Of a stretch of DNA of 64,000 nucleotides, positions 54,085-62,101 are shown one piece after another; position 1 is the stretch's first letter, and the number at the start of each line of letters is the position of its first letter. The notes under the pieces were generated by a model that worked only from the letters and a program-made list of their open reading frames with translations, made no database searches and was not told the origin of the DNA. The position numbers and the translations under genes are program-made. This DNA comes from Bacteroidota bacterium (GTDB lineage Bacteria; Bacteroidota; Bacteroidia; Chitinophagales; JADIYW01): the NCBI GenBank assembly GCA_963169645.1, contig CAUJCO010000013.1, forward strand, positions 124,001-188,000, given 5' to 3'.

Positions 54085-54855
54085 ATGATACGCTCCATTA
54101 TTATTGAAGATGAACCAATTTTTCAAGAAATTCTAAAAAAGGCAATTCAACAAACGAAATTTGATATTCAGATTGAAGCTATATGTAATTCGAAAAGAGA
54201 CGCCAAGAAAGTAATTCCTAAAATTGCACCTGATTTAGTTTTTTTGGATGTGGAATTAGCTGATGGTAAAGGCATAGACTTACTAAACGAATTAGAACAA
54301 GTGAATTTTGAAATTATCTTCACTACTTCGCACGATAAATATGCCATTAATGCTATTAAAAACAATGCAGCAGATTACTTACTTAAACCCATAAATGAAA
54401 AAGACCTAAAAGTATCTTTGCAGAAAGTAATTAAACGCTTGGAAGACAAAGAAACCATAAACAAAGCAACCTTACTACAAAACTATTTAGATAAATTAAA
54501 AGCGGAACAACAACAAGATGCAAAATTGATGGTGCCCACTAAAGATGGTATGATTTTTTTGAAAGTAAGAGACCTTGTATATTTGCAATCAGAAAGCAAC
54601 TACACTCAATTTTTTTTAGTAAATAATCGCAAAGTATTAGTAGCTAAAACACTAAAATATTTTGAAGAGAAATTATTGCCGTATAATTTTATGCGTGTTC
54701 ATCAATCCAACTTGATAAATTTGGCACACATGAAAGAAATTGACCACGGCGATAATTTGGCAATCATGACAGATGGTAGCAAAGTGGAAATTTCTAAACG
54801 AAAGAAAAAAGAATTTTTAGATTCTTTAGATAACAACAAAGCCACTATTTCATAG
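54085..54855 (+). CDS. LytTR-family response regulator
   Basis: A 256-residue regulator, divergent from the TPR-kinase 93 bases away. The receiver (1 to about 125) has the acidic pair (IEDEP), phospho-Asp in VFLDVELADGKG, and Lys in LLKPINE. The LytTR DNA-binding domain (about 150-250) has LVYLQSESNYTQFFL, FMRVHQSNLINL and VEISKRKKKEFLDSL. Start ATG at 54085 (MIRSIII) is preferred over an upstream TTG. It likely receives phosphate from the neighbouring kinase. Confidence 0.92.
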   Translation: MIRSIIIEDEPIFQEILKKAIQQTKFDIQIEAICNSKRDAKKVIPKIAPDLVFLDVELADGKGIDLLNELEQVNFEIIFTTSHDKYAINAIKNNAADYLLKPINEKDLKVSLQKVIKRLEDKETINKATLLQNYLDKLKAEQQQDAKLMVPTKDGMIFLKVRDLVYLQSESNYTQFFLVNNRKVLVAKTLKYFEEKLLPYNFMRVHQSNLINLAHMKEIDHGDNLAIMTDGSKVEISKRKKKEFLDSLDNNKATIS

Positions 54856-54869
54856 TTAAATGTGCTATT

Positions 54870-55041
54870 GTTTCGTGAAGTCACGAACCATGACTGAAGA
54901 TTGCACGGTTTGTGTCGTCACGAACCGAAATATTTTGTTTCGTGCGAACACGAACCATGGCTGAATCCTTTTCGTTTGCATCGGTTTGTGTCGTCACAAA
55001 CCGAAATATATTGTTTCGTGCGGACACGAACCATGGCTGAA
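54870..55041. repeat. REP-like bipartite hairpin repeats, left cluster
   Basis: Two hairpin motifs alternate. Type A: CGGTTTGTG, TCGT loop, then CACAAACCG or a variant (54906-54927, 54982-55003). Type B: TTTCGTG, a four-base loop, CACGAA, then CCATGGCTGAA (54870-54898 as a variant, 54938-54966, 55013-55041). A precedes B by about 10 bases. The cluster ends 16 bases before the stop codon of the lipoprotein gene. This region is not coding in a convincing way. Confidence 0.85.
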
Positions 55042-55057
55042 GAAACATGGCTTTGTA

Positions 55058-55921
55058 TTAATATTCAAATCTACATACACTTTTATTTGCTTCCAAAGTA
55101 GAATCTGTTAAGGTAATTGGGTCTCTATAAATTAAATCAGAATAACAAAAAACAACTCTATCCAGATGATCAAATATGTAATGATATTGTGTATAAGTTC
55201 CAGTAAGTTCTTCAACATAACTATTCCAATACCAGCATTTGTCTATCAACTTCATCTTTAATCCCGGATATGGATAGTTATACAATTCATAATAAGGATA
55301 AATTCCAGATAAAATCGGGCATTGTGTATTGTTATCTTTTGATGTATAAGTACATTCATACTTTTTTTCTACCGGTGTAAAGTCAGATAAGTATAAACTC
55401 ATTTTATCAAAATTTGACGAATCAGGTTCATACTCAGAATAAAAATTTAAACCACTACCAGAACCAGCACTCGTTGAGGAATAAGAAGAGAAACGTTGAT
55501 AATTATTCAGTTGATACTCGTTTATTAAGTCATTCGTGTATGTATCATTGTAAATATTATAGAATCGGTACTCTTTATCAAACGTATTATTTTGAAACTT
55601 CATTACCCAAATATTTAAAGTAGAGTCAATAGGTGTTTCTTTATATATGATTTGCTGATTTGCATATCTTGAATAATTGAATCGAATGATATTGCTAGCA
55701 CCATTAGCTTCTAATCTTATAATACTATCAAAATAAGGTTTAGCCTCATCTTTGTATAAAAAAATAACTAGTGAATCTTGCGTTGAGCTGTCATTATCCA
55801 AATCGTAATAAGTAATCTTTTTAGGAAGTTTATTCGTATCTTCTAATTTAATCTTTTTCTCTTTTTGACATGCAAACAAGAGAATTGTTGAAAAAAATGT
55901 AATTGCAATAATTGATTTCAT
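55058..55921 (-). CDS. Lipoprotein of unknown function (flanked by repeat clusters)
   Basis: 287 residues starting at ATG 55919-55921 with a lipobox LLFACQKE (Cys about 18). The mature protein is rich in Tyr, Asp, Ser and Asn, and probably folds into beta strands with four further cysteines (YECTYTS, QCPILSG, IDKCWYW, VFCYSD). I do not recognise a family. It is bracketed by REP-like hairpin clusters, has no functional neighbour on the same strand and no visible promoter, so it may be an acquired or mobile single gene. Alternative start: an upstream in-frame start at 55954. Confidence 0.65.
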   Translation of the reverse strand: MKSIIAITFFSTILLFACQKEKKIKLEDTNKLPKKITYYDLDNDSSTQDSLVIFLYKDEAKPYFDSIIRLEANGASNIIRFNYSRYANQQIIYKETPIDSTLNIWVMKFQNNTFDKEYRFYNIYNDTYTNDLINEYQLNNYQRFSSYSSTSAGSGSGLNFYSEYEPDSSNFDKMSLYLSDFTPVEKKYECTYTSKDNNTQCPILSGIYPYYELYNYPYPGLKMKLIDKCWYWNSYVEELTGTYTQYHYIFDHLDRVVFCYSDLIYRDPITLTDSTLEANKSVCRFEY

Positions 55922-56043
55922 ATTCAAATATATATAAAAAAATAGAAAATACAATAAGTTAACATTTTGTGTATTGCTAACTGCGTAGTGTCCTTTTCAA
56001 GAGATGCTGCTGGAAAGACAAAAAACAATCTTTTCGTTTGCAT

Positions 56044-56427
56044 CGGTTTGTGTCGTCACAAGCCGGAATGTATTGTTTCGTGAAGACACGAACCATGGCT
56101 TAGTTGCTTCGTGAAGACACGAAACATGGCTGAAAGTTTCGTGCGGACGTTTGCATCGGTTTGTGTCGTCACAAACCGAAATGTATTGTTTCGTGAGGAC
56201 ACGAACCACGGCTGAAAAATTTCGACCATTTGCATCGGTTTGTGTCTTCACGAACCGAAATTTATTGTTTCGTGCGGACACGAAACATGGCTTTGGAAAG
56301 AAAATGAAAAAAAACGCCAACATTCCGTTGGCGTTTCTATTGTTTGTAAATAATAAAGTGCTAAAATTTCGAGATATCAAAACAAACTTTTCCTAATTGG
56401 TTCGTGAGGACACGAACCATGGCTGAA
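56044..56427. repeat. REP-like bipartite hairpin repeats, right cluster
   Basis: Type A copies at 56044-56065, 56157-56178 and 56236-56257. Type B copies at 56075-56100, 56106-56134, 56188-56216, 56268-56293 and 56399-56427, plus a partial B at 56136-56148. The same A-then-B order and spacing (about 10 bases) as the left cluster is kept. TTTGCAT precedes each A unit. The thiolase terminator lies between the last two B units. Confidence 0.85.
56311..56336 (-). terminator. Terminator of the beta-oxidation operon
   Basis: A 10-bp stem AAACGCCAAC / GTTGGCGTTT (56312-56321 and 56327-56336) with a five-base loop. On the minus strand a run of eight T follows it. It lies about 127 bases past the thiolase stop; the last B-type repeat is between them. 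Confidence 0.75.
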
Positions 56428-56462
56428 CTCACATCTCTACTCTCTACTCTAAATTCTCTACT

Positions 56463-57641
56463 CTATTTCAGTCGCTCAATAATGCCGGCAATACCTTGTC
56501 CGCCACCGATACAAGCTGAAACCATGCCGTATTTTTTATTTTGACGACGCATTTCATTAATTAATTGAACAGATAATTTAGCACCGGAACATCCAAGTGG
56601 ATGGCCCAATGCGATAGCTCCACCATTCGGATTAATGATATCCGGATTCAAACCTAATGTACGGATTACAGCTAATGATTGTGCTGCAAACGCTTCATTT
56701 AATTCTATCATCTTGATATCATCTTGTTTTAAGCCGGCCTGTTTTAATGCTTGCGGAATTGCAACCACCGGACCAATACCCATAACGCGTGGTTCACAAC
56801 CTACAACGGCAGATGTAACCAAACGTGCAATTGGCTCAATGTTTAATTCTTTCACCATTCGTTCGCTCATCACTAATACAAAGGCAGCACCATCCGATGT
56901 TTGCGAAGAATTACCTGCTGTTACAGAACCTTTAGCTGCAAACACTGGTTTTAATTTTGCTAATCCTTCAACAGACGTATCTTTTCTTGCACCTTCATCC
57001 GTATCAACTACGAAAGAGCGTGTTTTACGTTTGTTGTTTTGCAAATACACTTCTTCTACTGTAATTGGAACAATTTCATCTTTAAACAAACCACCTTCGA
57101 TGGCTTTAATTGCTTTTTGATGGGAGTTAAATGAAAAAATATCTTGGTCTTCGCGACTGATATTATATTGTTGTGCAACAGCTTCTGCTGTTAAACCCAT
57201 GGAAGAATAATAATCCGGAGTAGTTGCTGCAATGTCATAATTCAATACGGTTCTCCAACCTGTCATTGGTAATAACGACATAGACTCTACACCACCGGCG
57301 ATGATACATTCAGCCATACCTGCTTTAATTTTAGCAGTTGCCATGGCAATGGTTTCTAAACCGGATGCACAATATCTGTTTACGGTAACGCCACCAACTG
57401 TTAATGGTAAGCCGGCACGCAATACAATCATACGCCCGATTTGCATACCTTGTTCTGCTTCCGGAATGGCGTTTCCACAAATTAAATCGTCGATTCTGGA
57501 AGTATCTAAATTGGGTACAGATGCAACCAAATGTTTTACTACATCTGCGGCTAAGTCATCCGGACGATAAAAGCGGAAACCGCCTTTTTTTGCTTTTCCT
57601 ATCGCACTGCGATATCCTGCTACTATATAAGCTTCTTGCAT
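56463..57641 (-). CDS. Acetyl-CoA acyltransferase (3-ketoacyl-CoA thiolase)
   Basis: The last step of beta-oxidation, or acetoacetyl-CoA formation. The 392-residue protein has the acylated Cys91 in VNRYCASGLE, the Asn/Glu motif ELNEAFAAQ, the His in GGAIALGHPLGCSGAKL, and the second Cys in SACIGGGQGIAGI. Last gene of the minus-strand set tetR - fadB-like - S23-like - thiolase. The FadA-type thiolase partners with the multifunctional protein encoded upstream. Confidence 0.95.
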   Translation of the reverse strand: MQEAYIVAGYRSAIGKAKKGGFRFYRPDDLAADVVKHLVASVPNLDTSRIDDLICGNAIPEAEQGMQIGRMIVLRAGLPLTVGGVTVNRYCASGLETIAMATAKIKAGMAECIIAGGVESMSLLPMTGWRTVLNYDIAATTPDYYSSMGLTAEAVAQQYNISREDQDIFSFNSHQKAIKAIEGGLFKDEIVPITVEEVYLQNNKRKTRSFVVDTDEGARKDTSVEGLAKLKPVFAAKGSVTAGNSSQTSDGAAFVLVMSERMVKELNIEPIARLVTSAVVGCEPRVMGIGPVVAIPQALKQAGLKQDDIKMIELNEAFAAQSLAVIRTLGLNPDIINPNGGAIALGHPLGCSGAKLSVQLINEMRRQNKKYGMVSACIGGGQGIAGIIERLK

Positions 57642-57679
57642 ATTTTTTATTTTAAGTATTAAGTAATGAGTTATAGGTA

Positions 57680-58033
57680 TTAAGACCTTTTGTTTTTTAT
57701 TAATTTATAAATCATTTTTTGAACTTCTTGTAAATCAGTAATGATTGTATTTACTAAATCAGTTGGTAAGTATGAAATATCGGAACACAATAACAATTGT
57801 GTTTCTAATTCAAAACATGAACCGTAAGCAATTTCTAGAAAGTATGAAAATTCTTTATTAGAACTTCTACTCGCACCTTCTGCAATATTGGAAGGTATGG
57901 AAACAGCACATCTTCTTAATTGGCCCGTGAGACCATATTTTTCATCAGATGGAAGCTGCGTAGAAATATCATATATTGTTTTAACTATCATTCTAGATTT
58001 TTGCCATACAATCAGTTCTTTATAATTATTCAT
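57680..58033 (-). CDS. Four-helix-bundle protein of the S23/intervening-sequence family
   Basis: A 117-residue cytoplasmic protein. The pattern LIVWQKSRMIVKTIYDIS, LPSDEKYGLTGQLRRCAVSIPSNIAEGASR, and EFSYFLEIAYGSCFELETQLLL matches the family first seen encoded in insertions of 23S rRNA genes, later found free. The family forms pentameric four-helix bundles with unknown function. Here it lies between the FadB-like and thiolase genes, with 38-39 base gaps, and so may be transcribed with beta-oxidation genes. It is not inside rRNA. Confidence 0.9.
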   Translation of the reverse strand: MNNYKELIVWQKSRMIVKTIYDISTQLPSDEKYGLTGQLRRCAVSIPSNIAEGASRSSNKEFSYFLEIAYGSCFELETQLLLCSDISYLPTDLVNTIITDLQEVQKMIYKLIKNKRS

Positions 58034-58072
58034 TCGTACTACTTGATACTACTATCTTACTACTAAAACAGT

Positions 58073-60460
58073 CTAGTTTCTCAATGGTTTGCCAGTTGTT
58101 AACATTGCTTGGATACGTTCCAATGTTTTCTTTTCACCACATAATGATAAGAAGGCTTCTCTTTCTAAATCTAAAAGATATTGCTCATTTACTTGTGTTG
58201 GTGCTGACAAGTCGCCTCCACACATTACATACGCAATTTTCTTCGCAATCTTAGCATCGTGTGCAGAAATGTAACCACCTGCAACAAATGATTCTACACC
58301 AACGGTTAATGTACCTAATCCTGTGCGTCCTAAAACGGTAATATCAGAACGATGAGCATTTTGTACATATCCTTCTTCGCTTAATCGGATTACTTCTTGT
58401 TTTGCTTCAGCAATTACACGTTTTGCATTCACTACAATTCTATCTTTGTTTTTACGCATCAAACCTAAATCGAATGCTTCTTTTGCAGAAGTACCAACTT
58501 TTGCCATTGCGATATTTAAGAAATTATCTTGTAATGATTGCAACATTGGATCGCCATTTTTAAAACTATCGGATGTACGCAATGTTAATTCTTTTGTACC
58601 ACCACCGGCAGGAATTAAACCTACACCTACTTCTACTAATCCCATATAAGTTTCTGCAGAAGCAACAACTGCATCCGAATGCAACGTTACCTCGCAACCA
58701 CCGCCTAATGTCATGCCGTGCGGTGCTGACACAACCGGAACAGATGAATAGCGGCAACGCATGGTAGTTTGTTGGAATTGACGAACAGCAATATCTAACT
58801 CATCAAATTCTTGTTCCATTGCCAACATAGAAATCATCATCAAGTTAGCACCAACAGAGAAGTTAGGCGCATCGTTTCCGATAACTAATCCTTTATAACC
58901 TTTCTCAGCAATTTCGATAGATTTATTAATCGCAGCTAATACATCGCCACCTAATGAGTTCATTTTAGATGTAAATTCTAAATTCAGAACACCATCACCG
59001 ATATCGTGTAAAATACCGCCACTATTTTTCCAAACCGGTTTATTAGAACGCAAATTATCTAAAATGATGAAAGATTCTGCACCCGGGATTGCTTTATATG
59101 ATTTTGATTGTTGATCGTAATATTTTTTTACGCCATTTTCTATTTTGTAGAAAGCGGTATTGCCGGCTGCCAACATTTCTTTCACCCAAGCACCAATGGT
59201 AAGTCCGTCTGCTTCAGCTAACTCAATTCCTTTTTGTACACCAACGATATCCCAATATTGGAAAGGACCGATTTCCCATGCAAAGCCTGCACGTAAAGCA
59301 TCATCCACAGCATATAGCACATCTGAAATTTCAGGAACACGATTAGAAACATATGCAAACAAACCTGCTAAAGAACGTTTCACCATTTGTGCGCCTTTAT
59401 CATCCGCTTTAATAAATGCATTTACTTTATCAGAAAGGGCTTCTGCTTTTTTAGCTGCATCTAAGGAAGCAAATTTTGGCTTGCCGGTTGGTTCGTATTC
59501 TAGTGTATCTAAGCGAAGAGAAAATGAATTGCGTTTTTCATCTTTATAGTAATAACCTTTTTTAGATTTATTACCGAAGAATTTATTATCTAACAAAAAC
59601 TGAACATATTTTGGCACTTCAAATGCACCGGCTTGTTCGTCATTTGGGCAATTTTCTTTTATGCCCATCATTACTTTGGTTCCGGTATCGTTACCTACTA
59701 AGTCGGACAATTTGAAGGTACCTGTTTTAGGGCGACCAATTGCCGGACCTGTTAATGCATCTACTTCTTCAATTGTTAAACCTAATTCTTGTGTTAATTG
59801 GAATACTTTTGCCATTGCATAAACACCAACACGGTTAGCAATAAATGCCGGTGTATCTTTACACAATACGGTTTCTTTTCCTAAATACACATCACCATAT
59901 TGCATTAAGAAATCAACTACTTCCGGTGCTGTATTAGCTGTTGGAATTATCTCTAATAAGCGTAAATATCTTGGCGGATTAAAGAAGTGTGTACCACAGA
60001 AATTCTTTTGAAAATCTTCACTTCTGCCTTCTGCCATTAAATGAATTGGAATGCCTGACGTATTGGATGTAACCAATGCACCTTTTTTACGCAAGGCATC
60101 TACTTTTTCGAACACTTGTTTTTTAATATCTAAACGTTCGATAACAACTTCGATAACCCAGTCGCAGTCTTTAATTTTAGGCATATCGTCTTCAAAATTA
60201 CCGAGTGTAACACGTTTTGCAGACTCCGGATTGTATGCTTGTGCCGGCTTTGATTTAAGGGCAAATGCGAACGCGTCATTCACGATTCTGTTACGCATTT
60301 TTGGATTTGCTTTTTCTTCTTCTTTTAGGTCGAATGGTACGATATCCAGCAACAACACTTCGATACCAATATTGGCGAAGTGCAATGCAATACCGGAACC
60401 CATAACGCCTGAGCCGAGAACGGCTACTTTACGAATTGCTCTTGATTGTTTTGATTCCAT
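58073..60460 (-). CDS. 3-Hydroxyacyl-CoA dehydrogenase/enoyl-CoA hydratase fusion
   Basis: A 795-residue enzyme for the middle steps of beta-oxidation. Order is dehydrogenase first: Rossmann motif VLGSGVMGSGIALHF at the N-terminus, NTSGIPIHLMAEG, and GTHFFNPPRYLRLLEI, then a C-terminal hydratase/isomerase with VSAPHGMTLGGGCEVTLHSD and LVEVGVGLIPAGGGTKEL (the two catalytic Glu). The order differs from E. coli FadB, in which hydratase comes first; it matches the FadJ-like or Bacteroidota/Bacillus FadN arrangement. Works with the thiolase downstream and is likely repressed by the TetR gene upstream. Confidence 0.94.
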   Translation of the reverse strand: MESKQSRAIRKVAVLGSGVMGSGIALHFANIGIEVLLLDIVPFDLKEEEKANPKMRNRIVNDAFAFALKSKPAQAYNPESAKRVTLGNFEDDMPKIKDCDWVIEVVIERLDIKKQVFEKVDALRKKGALVTSNTSGIPIHLMAEGRSEDFQKNFCGTHFFNPPRYLRLLEIIPTANTAPEVVDFLMQYGDVYLGKETVLCKDTPAFIANRVGVYAMAKVFQLTQELGLTIEEVDALTGPAIGRPKTGTFKLSDLVGNDTGTKVMMGIKENCPNDEQAGAFEVPKYVQFLLDNKFFGNKSKKGYYYKDEKRNSFSLRLDTLEYEPTGKPKFASLDAAKKAEALSDKVNAFIKADDKGAQMVKRSLAGLFAYVSNRVPEISDVLYAVDDALRAGFAWEIGPFQYWDIVGVQKGIELAEADGLTIGAWVKEMLAAGNTAFYKIENGVKKYYDQQSKSYKAIPGAESFIILDNLRSNKPVWKNSGGILHDIGDGVLNLEFTSKMNSLGGDVLAAINKSIEIAEKGYKGLVIGNDAPNFSVGANLMMISMLAMEQEFDELDIAVRQFQQTTMRCRYSSVPVVSAPHGMTLGGGCEVTLHSDAVVASAETYMGLVEVGVGLIPAGGGTKELTLRTSDSFKNGDPMLQSLQDNFLNIAMAKVGTSAKEAFDLGLMRKNKDRIVVNAKRVIAEAKQEVIRLSEEGYVQNAHRSDITVLGRTGLGTLTVGVESFVAGGYISAHDAKIAKKIAYVMCGGDLSAPTQVNEQYLLDLEREAFLSLCGEKKTLERIQAMLTTGKPLRN

Positions 60461-60494
60461 TTTAAAAATAATTTATGAATTTGGAGTATAAAAA

Positions 60495-61073
60495 TTATGA
60501 TTTCATATTAGACAATGAGAAAGCAGCAAAGCGATTTAGAAGACGCTCGTATGCATTCTTAATGTATTTTGTGTCTTTAAAAATGCGTGTCATCATCACT
60601 GCACCTTCAAATTCGGCAACGGTTTGTTCGGCTAATTTTTTTGCATCTTCTTCGTTGGTAATTTCTCTAAAAACAAACTCAACGGCACCCATCCATTCGG
60701 TATAAAAATCGCGGATATGTTCGGCAAATTCCGGAATAGCACGTGCTGTTTCCACTCCTATATTTCCCATAATATTGCCATCCGACACTAATGCTCTTTC
60801 CGATTTTTTAAACATTTTTTCCATGCGTTGTTGAGGTGTCAAATTCGTATCATACGCAATAGAAAATACTTCTTTTTTAAAAAACTCATGTGCGTACTGA
60901 ATAACAGCACTCATCAATGCTTCTTTGGATGGGAAATAATGATACAAACTACCTTTGAGCAAACCACAAGCGGCAGCAATGTCAGCAATTGATGTATTGT
61001 GGTAAGATTTTTGCCGGAATAATTTTAAGGAATGCTTTAAAATATCTTCAACACTGACTTTCTGCTTAGGCAC
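60495..61073 (-). CDS. TetR-family regulator of the beta-oxidation operon
   Basis: A 192-residue repressor. N-terminal HTH: HNTSIADIAAACGLLKGSLYHYFPSKEALMSAVIQYA. It is the first gene of the set with 34 bases to the FadB-like gene. Position and family suggest it senses fatty acyl-CoA, as in other TetR/FadR regulators, but no ligand motif can be read. A palindrome CAAACGTTTG lies 66 bases upstream. Confidence 0.9.
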   Translation of the reverse strand: MPKQKVSVEDILKHSLKLFRQKSYHNTSIADIAAACGLLKGSLYHYFPSKEALMSAVIQYAHEFFKKEVFSIAYDTNLTPQQRMEKMFKKSERALVSDGNIMGNIGVETARAIPEFAEHIRDFYTEWMGAVEFVFREITNEEDAKKLAEQTVAEFEGAVMMTRIFKDTKYIKNAYERLLNRFAAFSLSNMKS

Positions 61074-61138
61074 TTTTAAAAAAATTTATATCGTTATCTT
61101 AAAAAACATACTAAATTACAATTTTCAACTGCTTTTAT

Positions 61139-61148
61139 CAAACGTTTG
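61139..61148. promoter_or_regulatory. Palindrome, possible operator of the beta-oxidation TetR
   Basis: CAAACGTTTG, a perfect 10-bp palindrome 66 bases upstream of the tetR ATG. The size and position fit a TetR-family site for autorepression. No matching -7 element on the minus strand was found. Confidence 0.3.
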
Positions 61149-61183
61149 TTTGGGCTTATAATAATTTAATAACAACTTGCGTT

Positions 61184-61422
61184 TAATTTTGTTGCATTGA
61201 CTAAAATCAAGCATTGTTTTACCAAATTCTCACCAAAAATAGTTAACCAGCCGATTTTTCAAACCAAATTCTCATCTCTAAAATAACAATGCTATCTATT
61301 CACTAGTTTTACTATGCTCAAGTTGTAATACAGTTGGTTAGTTCTGCATTTTGAGCATTTGAATAAGGGTTTTTTATGTTTCTATGTTAAGATGAGATGT
61401 ACGAATTACATCTCATTTTTTT
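61184..61422 (+). ncRNA. Candidate small RNA with its own terminator
   Basis: The 486-bp gap between tetR (minus) and fur (plus) has no coding frame. On the plus strand there is a TAATTTTG element (61184-61191) and, 200 bases on, an intrinsic terminator (61392-61422) that has no gene upstream of it. Between them is a perfect 8-bp stem ATGCTCAA / TTGAGCAT (61314-61321, 61351-61358) with a 29-base loop, and a direct repeat ACCAAATTCTCA (61221-61232, 61263-61274). I cannot link it to a known RNA family. Confidence 0.3.
61392..61422 (+). terminator. Orphan terminator upstream of fur
   Basis: A perfect 10-bp stem ATGAGATGTA / TACATCTCAT (61392-61401 and 61407-61416) with a CGAAT loop, followed by a seven-T run on the plus strand. 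No annotated plus-strand gene precedes it. Confidence 0.8.
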
Positions 61423-61546
61423 ATTGATTAAAAACTAAACTTTTGACACTTTTTTCTTTGTCAAAAAATTAACAAAAAATGATAAACATCAAAATATATA
61501 AAATAAAACTTACCACTATCTGTTACAAAAAATAACAACTATTTAT

Positions 61547-61554
61547 TACATTTG
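61547..61554 (+). promoter_or_regulatory. -7 element of the Fur-family gene, next to the start codon
   Basis: TACATTTG, ending five bases before the ATG at 61560. A TGTTA-N7-TAACA inverted repeat (61521-61537) lies just upstream in the expected -33 region and could be an autoregulatory site. The transcript would be leaderless. Confidence 0.45.
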
Positions 61555-61559
61555 TACCG

Positions 61560-62024
61560 ATGGCATTGGATACAAAAATATATGCTGAAGTGAAAGTTAT
61601 TTTTTCTACGTATTTAGAAAATAACAAGCAACGTAAAACACCGGAACGTTTTTCCATTTTAGAAGAGATTTACAGAAGAGAAGATCATTTTGATGCAGAA
61701 GAATTGTATCTGCAAATGAAAAACAATGATTTCAATGTAAGTCGTGCAACTGTATATAATACATTAGATGTTTTGGTACAATGTGATTTAGTTACAAAAC
61801 ATCAATTTGGACAGAATCATGCCATGTATGAAAAATCATACGGCAATCGAAACCACGACCACCTAATTTGTGTAGATTGCGGCAAAGTGTTTGAGTTCTG
61901 CGACCCACGTTTACAGCAAGTAAAATCAAGTGCCGGCGAGTTGTTTCATCAAACAATTAAATCGCATTCATTGACACTGTATGGCAATTGCCAATTGGAA
62001 AATTGTACTCATAAAAAACCTTAA
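61560..62024 (+). CDS. Fur-family metal- or peroxide-responsive regulator
   Basis: A 154-residue dimeric regulator. The N-terminal winged helix has NKQRKTPERFSILEEIYRR and VSRATVYNTLDVLVQCDLV. The metal part has RNHDHLICVDCGKVFEF, with CVDC (first zinc-cysteine pair), and ends in NCQLENC (second pair). The set fits Fur more than Zur, but PerR or Mur roles are not excluded. The start codon follows a -7 element directly. Confidence 0.93.
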   Translation: MALDTKIYAEVKVIFSTYLENNKQRKTPERFSILEEIYRREDHFDAEELYLQMKNNDFNVSRATVYNTLDVLVQCDLVTKHQFGQNHAMYEKSYGNRNHDHLICVDCGKVFEFCDPRLQQVKSSAGELFHQTIKSHSLTLYGNCQLENCTHKKP

Positions 62025-62101
62025 CAACTTTTTATTTCATTGTTTTTTAAGATTTGAATGTATATTTTTACTTAAATATACCTCACTTATAATCCTTTAA
62101 A

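Noticed and set aside
54870-56427. CRISPR array
   Set aside because: The repeats are paired hairpins of two kinds with short, unequal and similar gaps. There are no unique spacers of constant length and no cas genes.
54870-56427. Integron gene cassette with attC sites
   Set aside because: The hairpins lack the attC core GTTRRRY sequences and R/L boxes, and no integrase is present.
57680-58033. rRNA intervening sequence (because the S23-type protein often lies in 23S rRNA)
   Set aside because: No rRNA sequence flanks it. Both neighbours are protein-coding genes.
61314-61358. Degenerate tRNA: CAGTTGGTTAG and an anticodon-like TGC-N7-GCA hairpin
   Set aside because: D and anticodon stems have mismatches, no T-arm (GGTTCGAATCC) or acceptor stem can be formed, and no CCA-type end is present. 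Resemblance is limited to about 12 bases.
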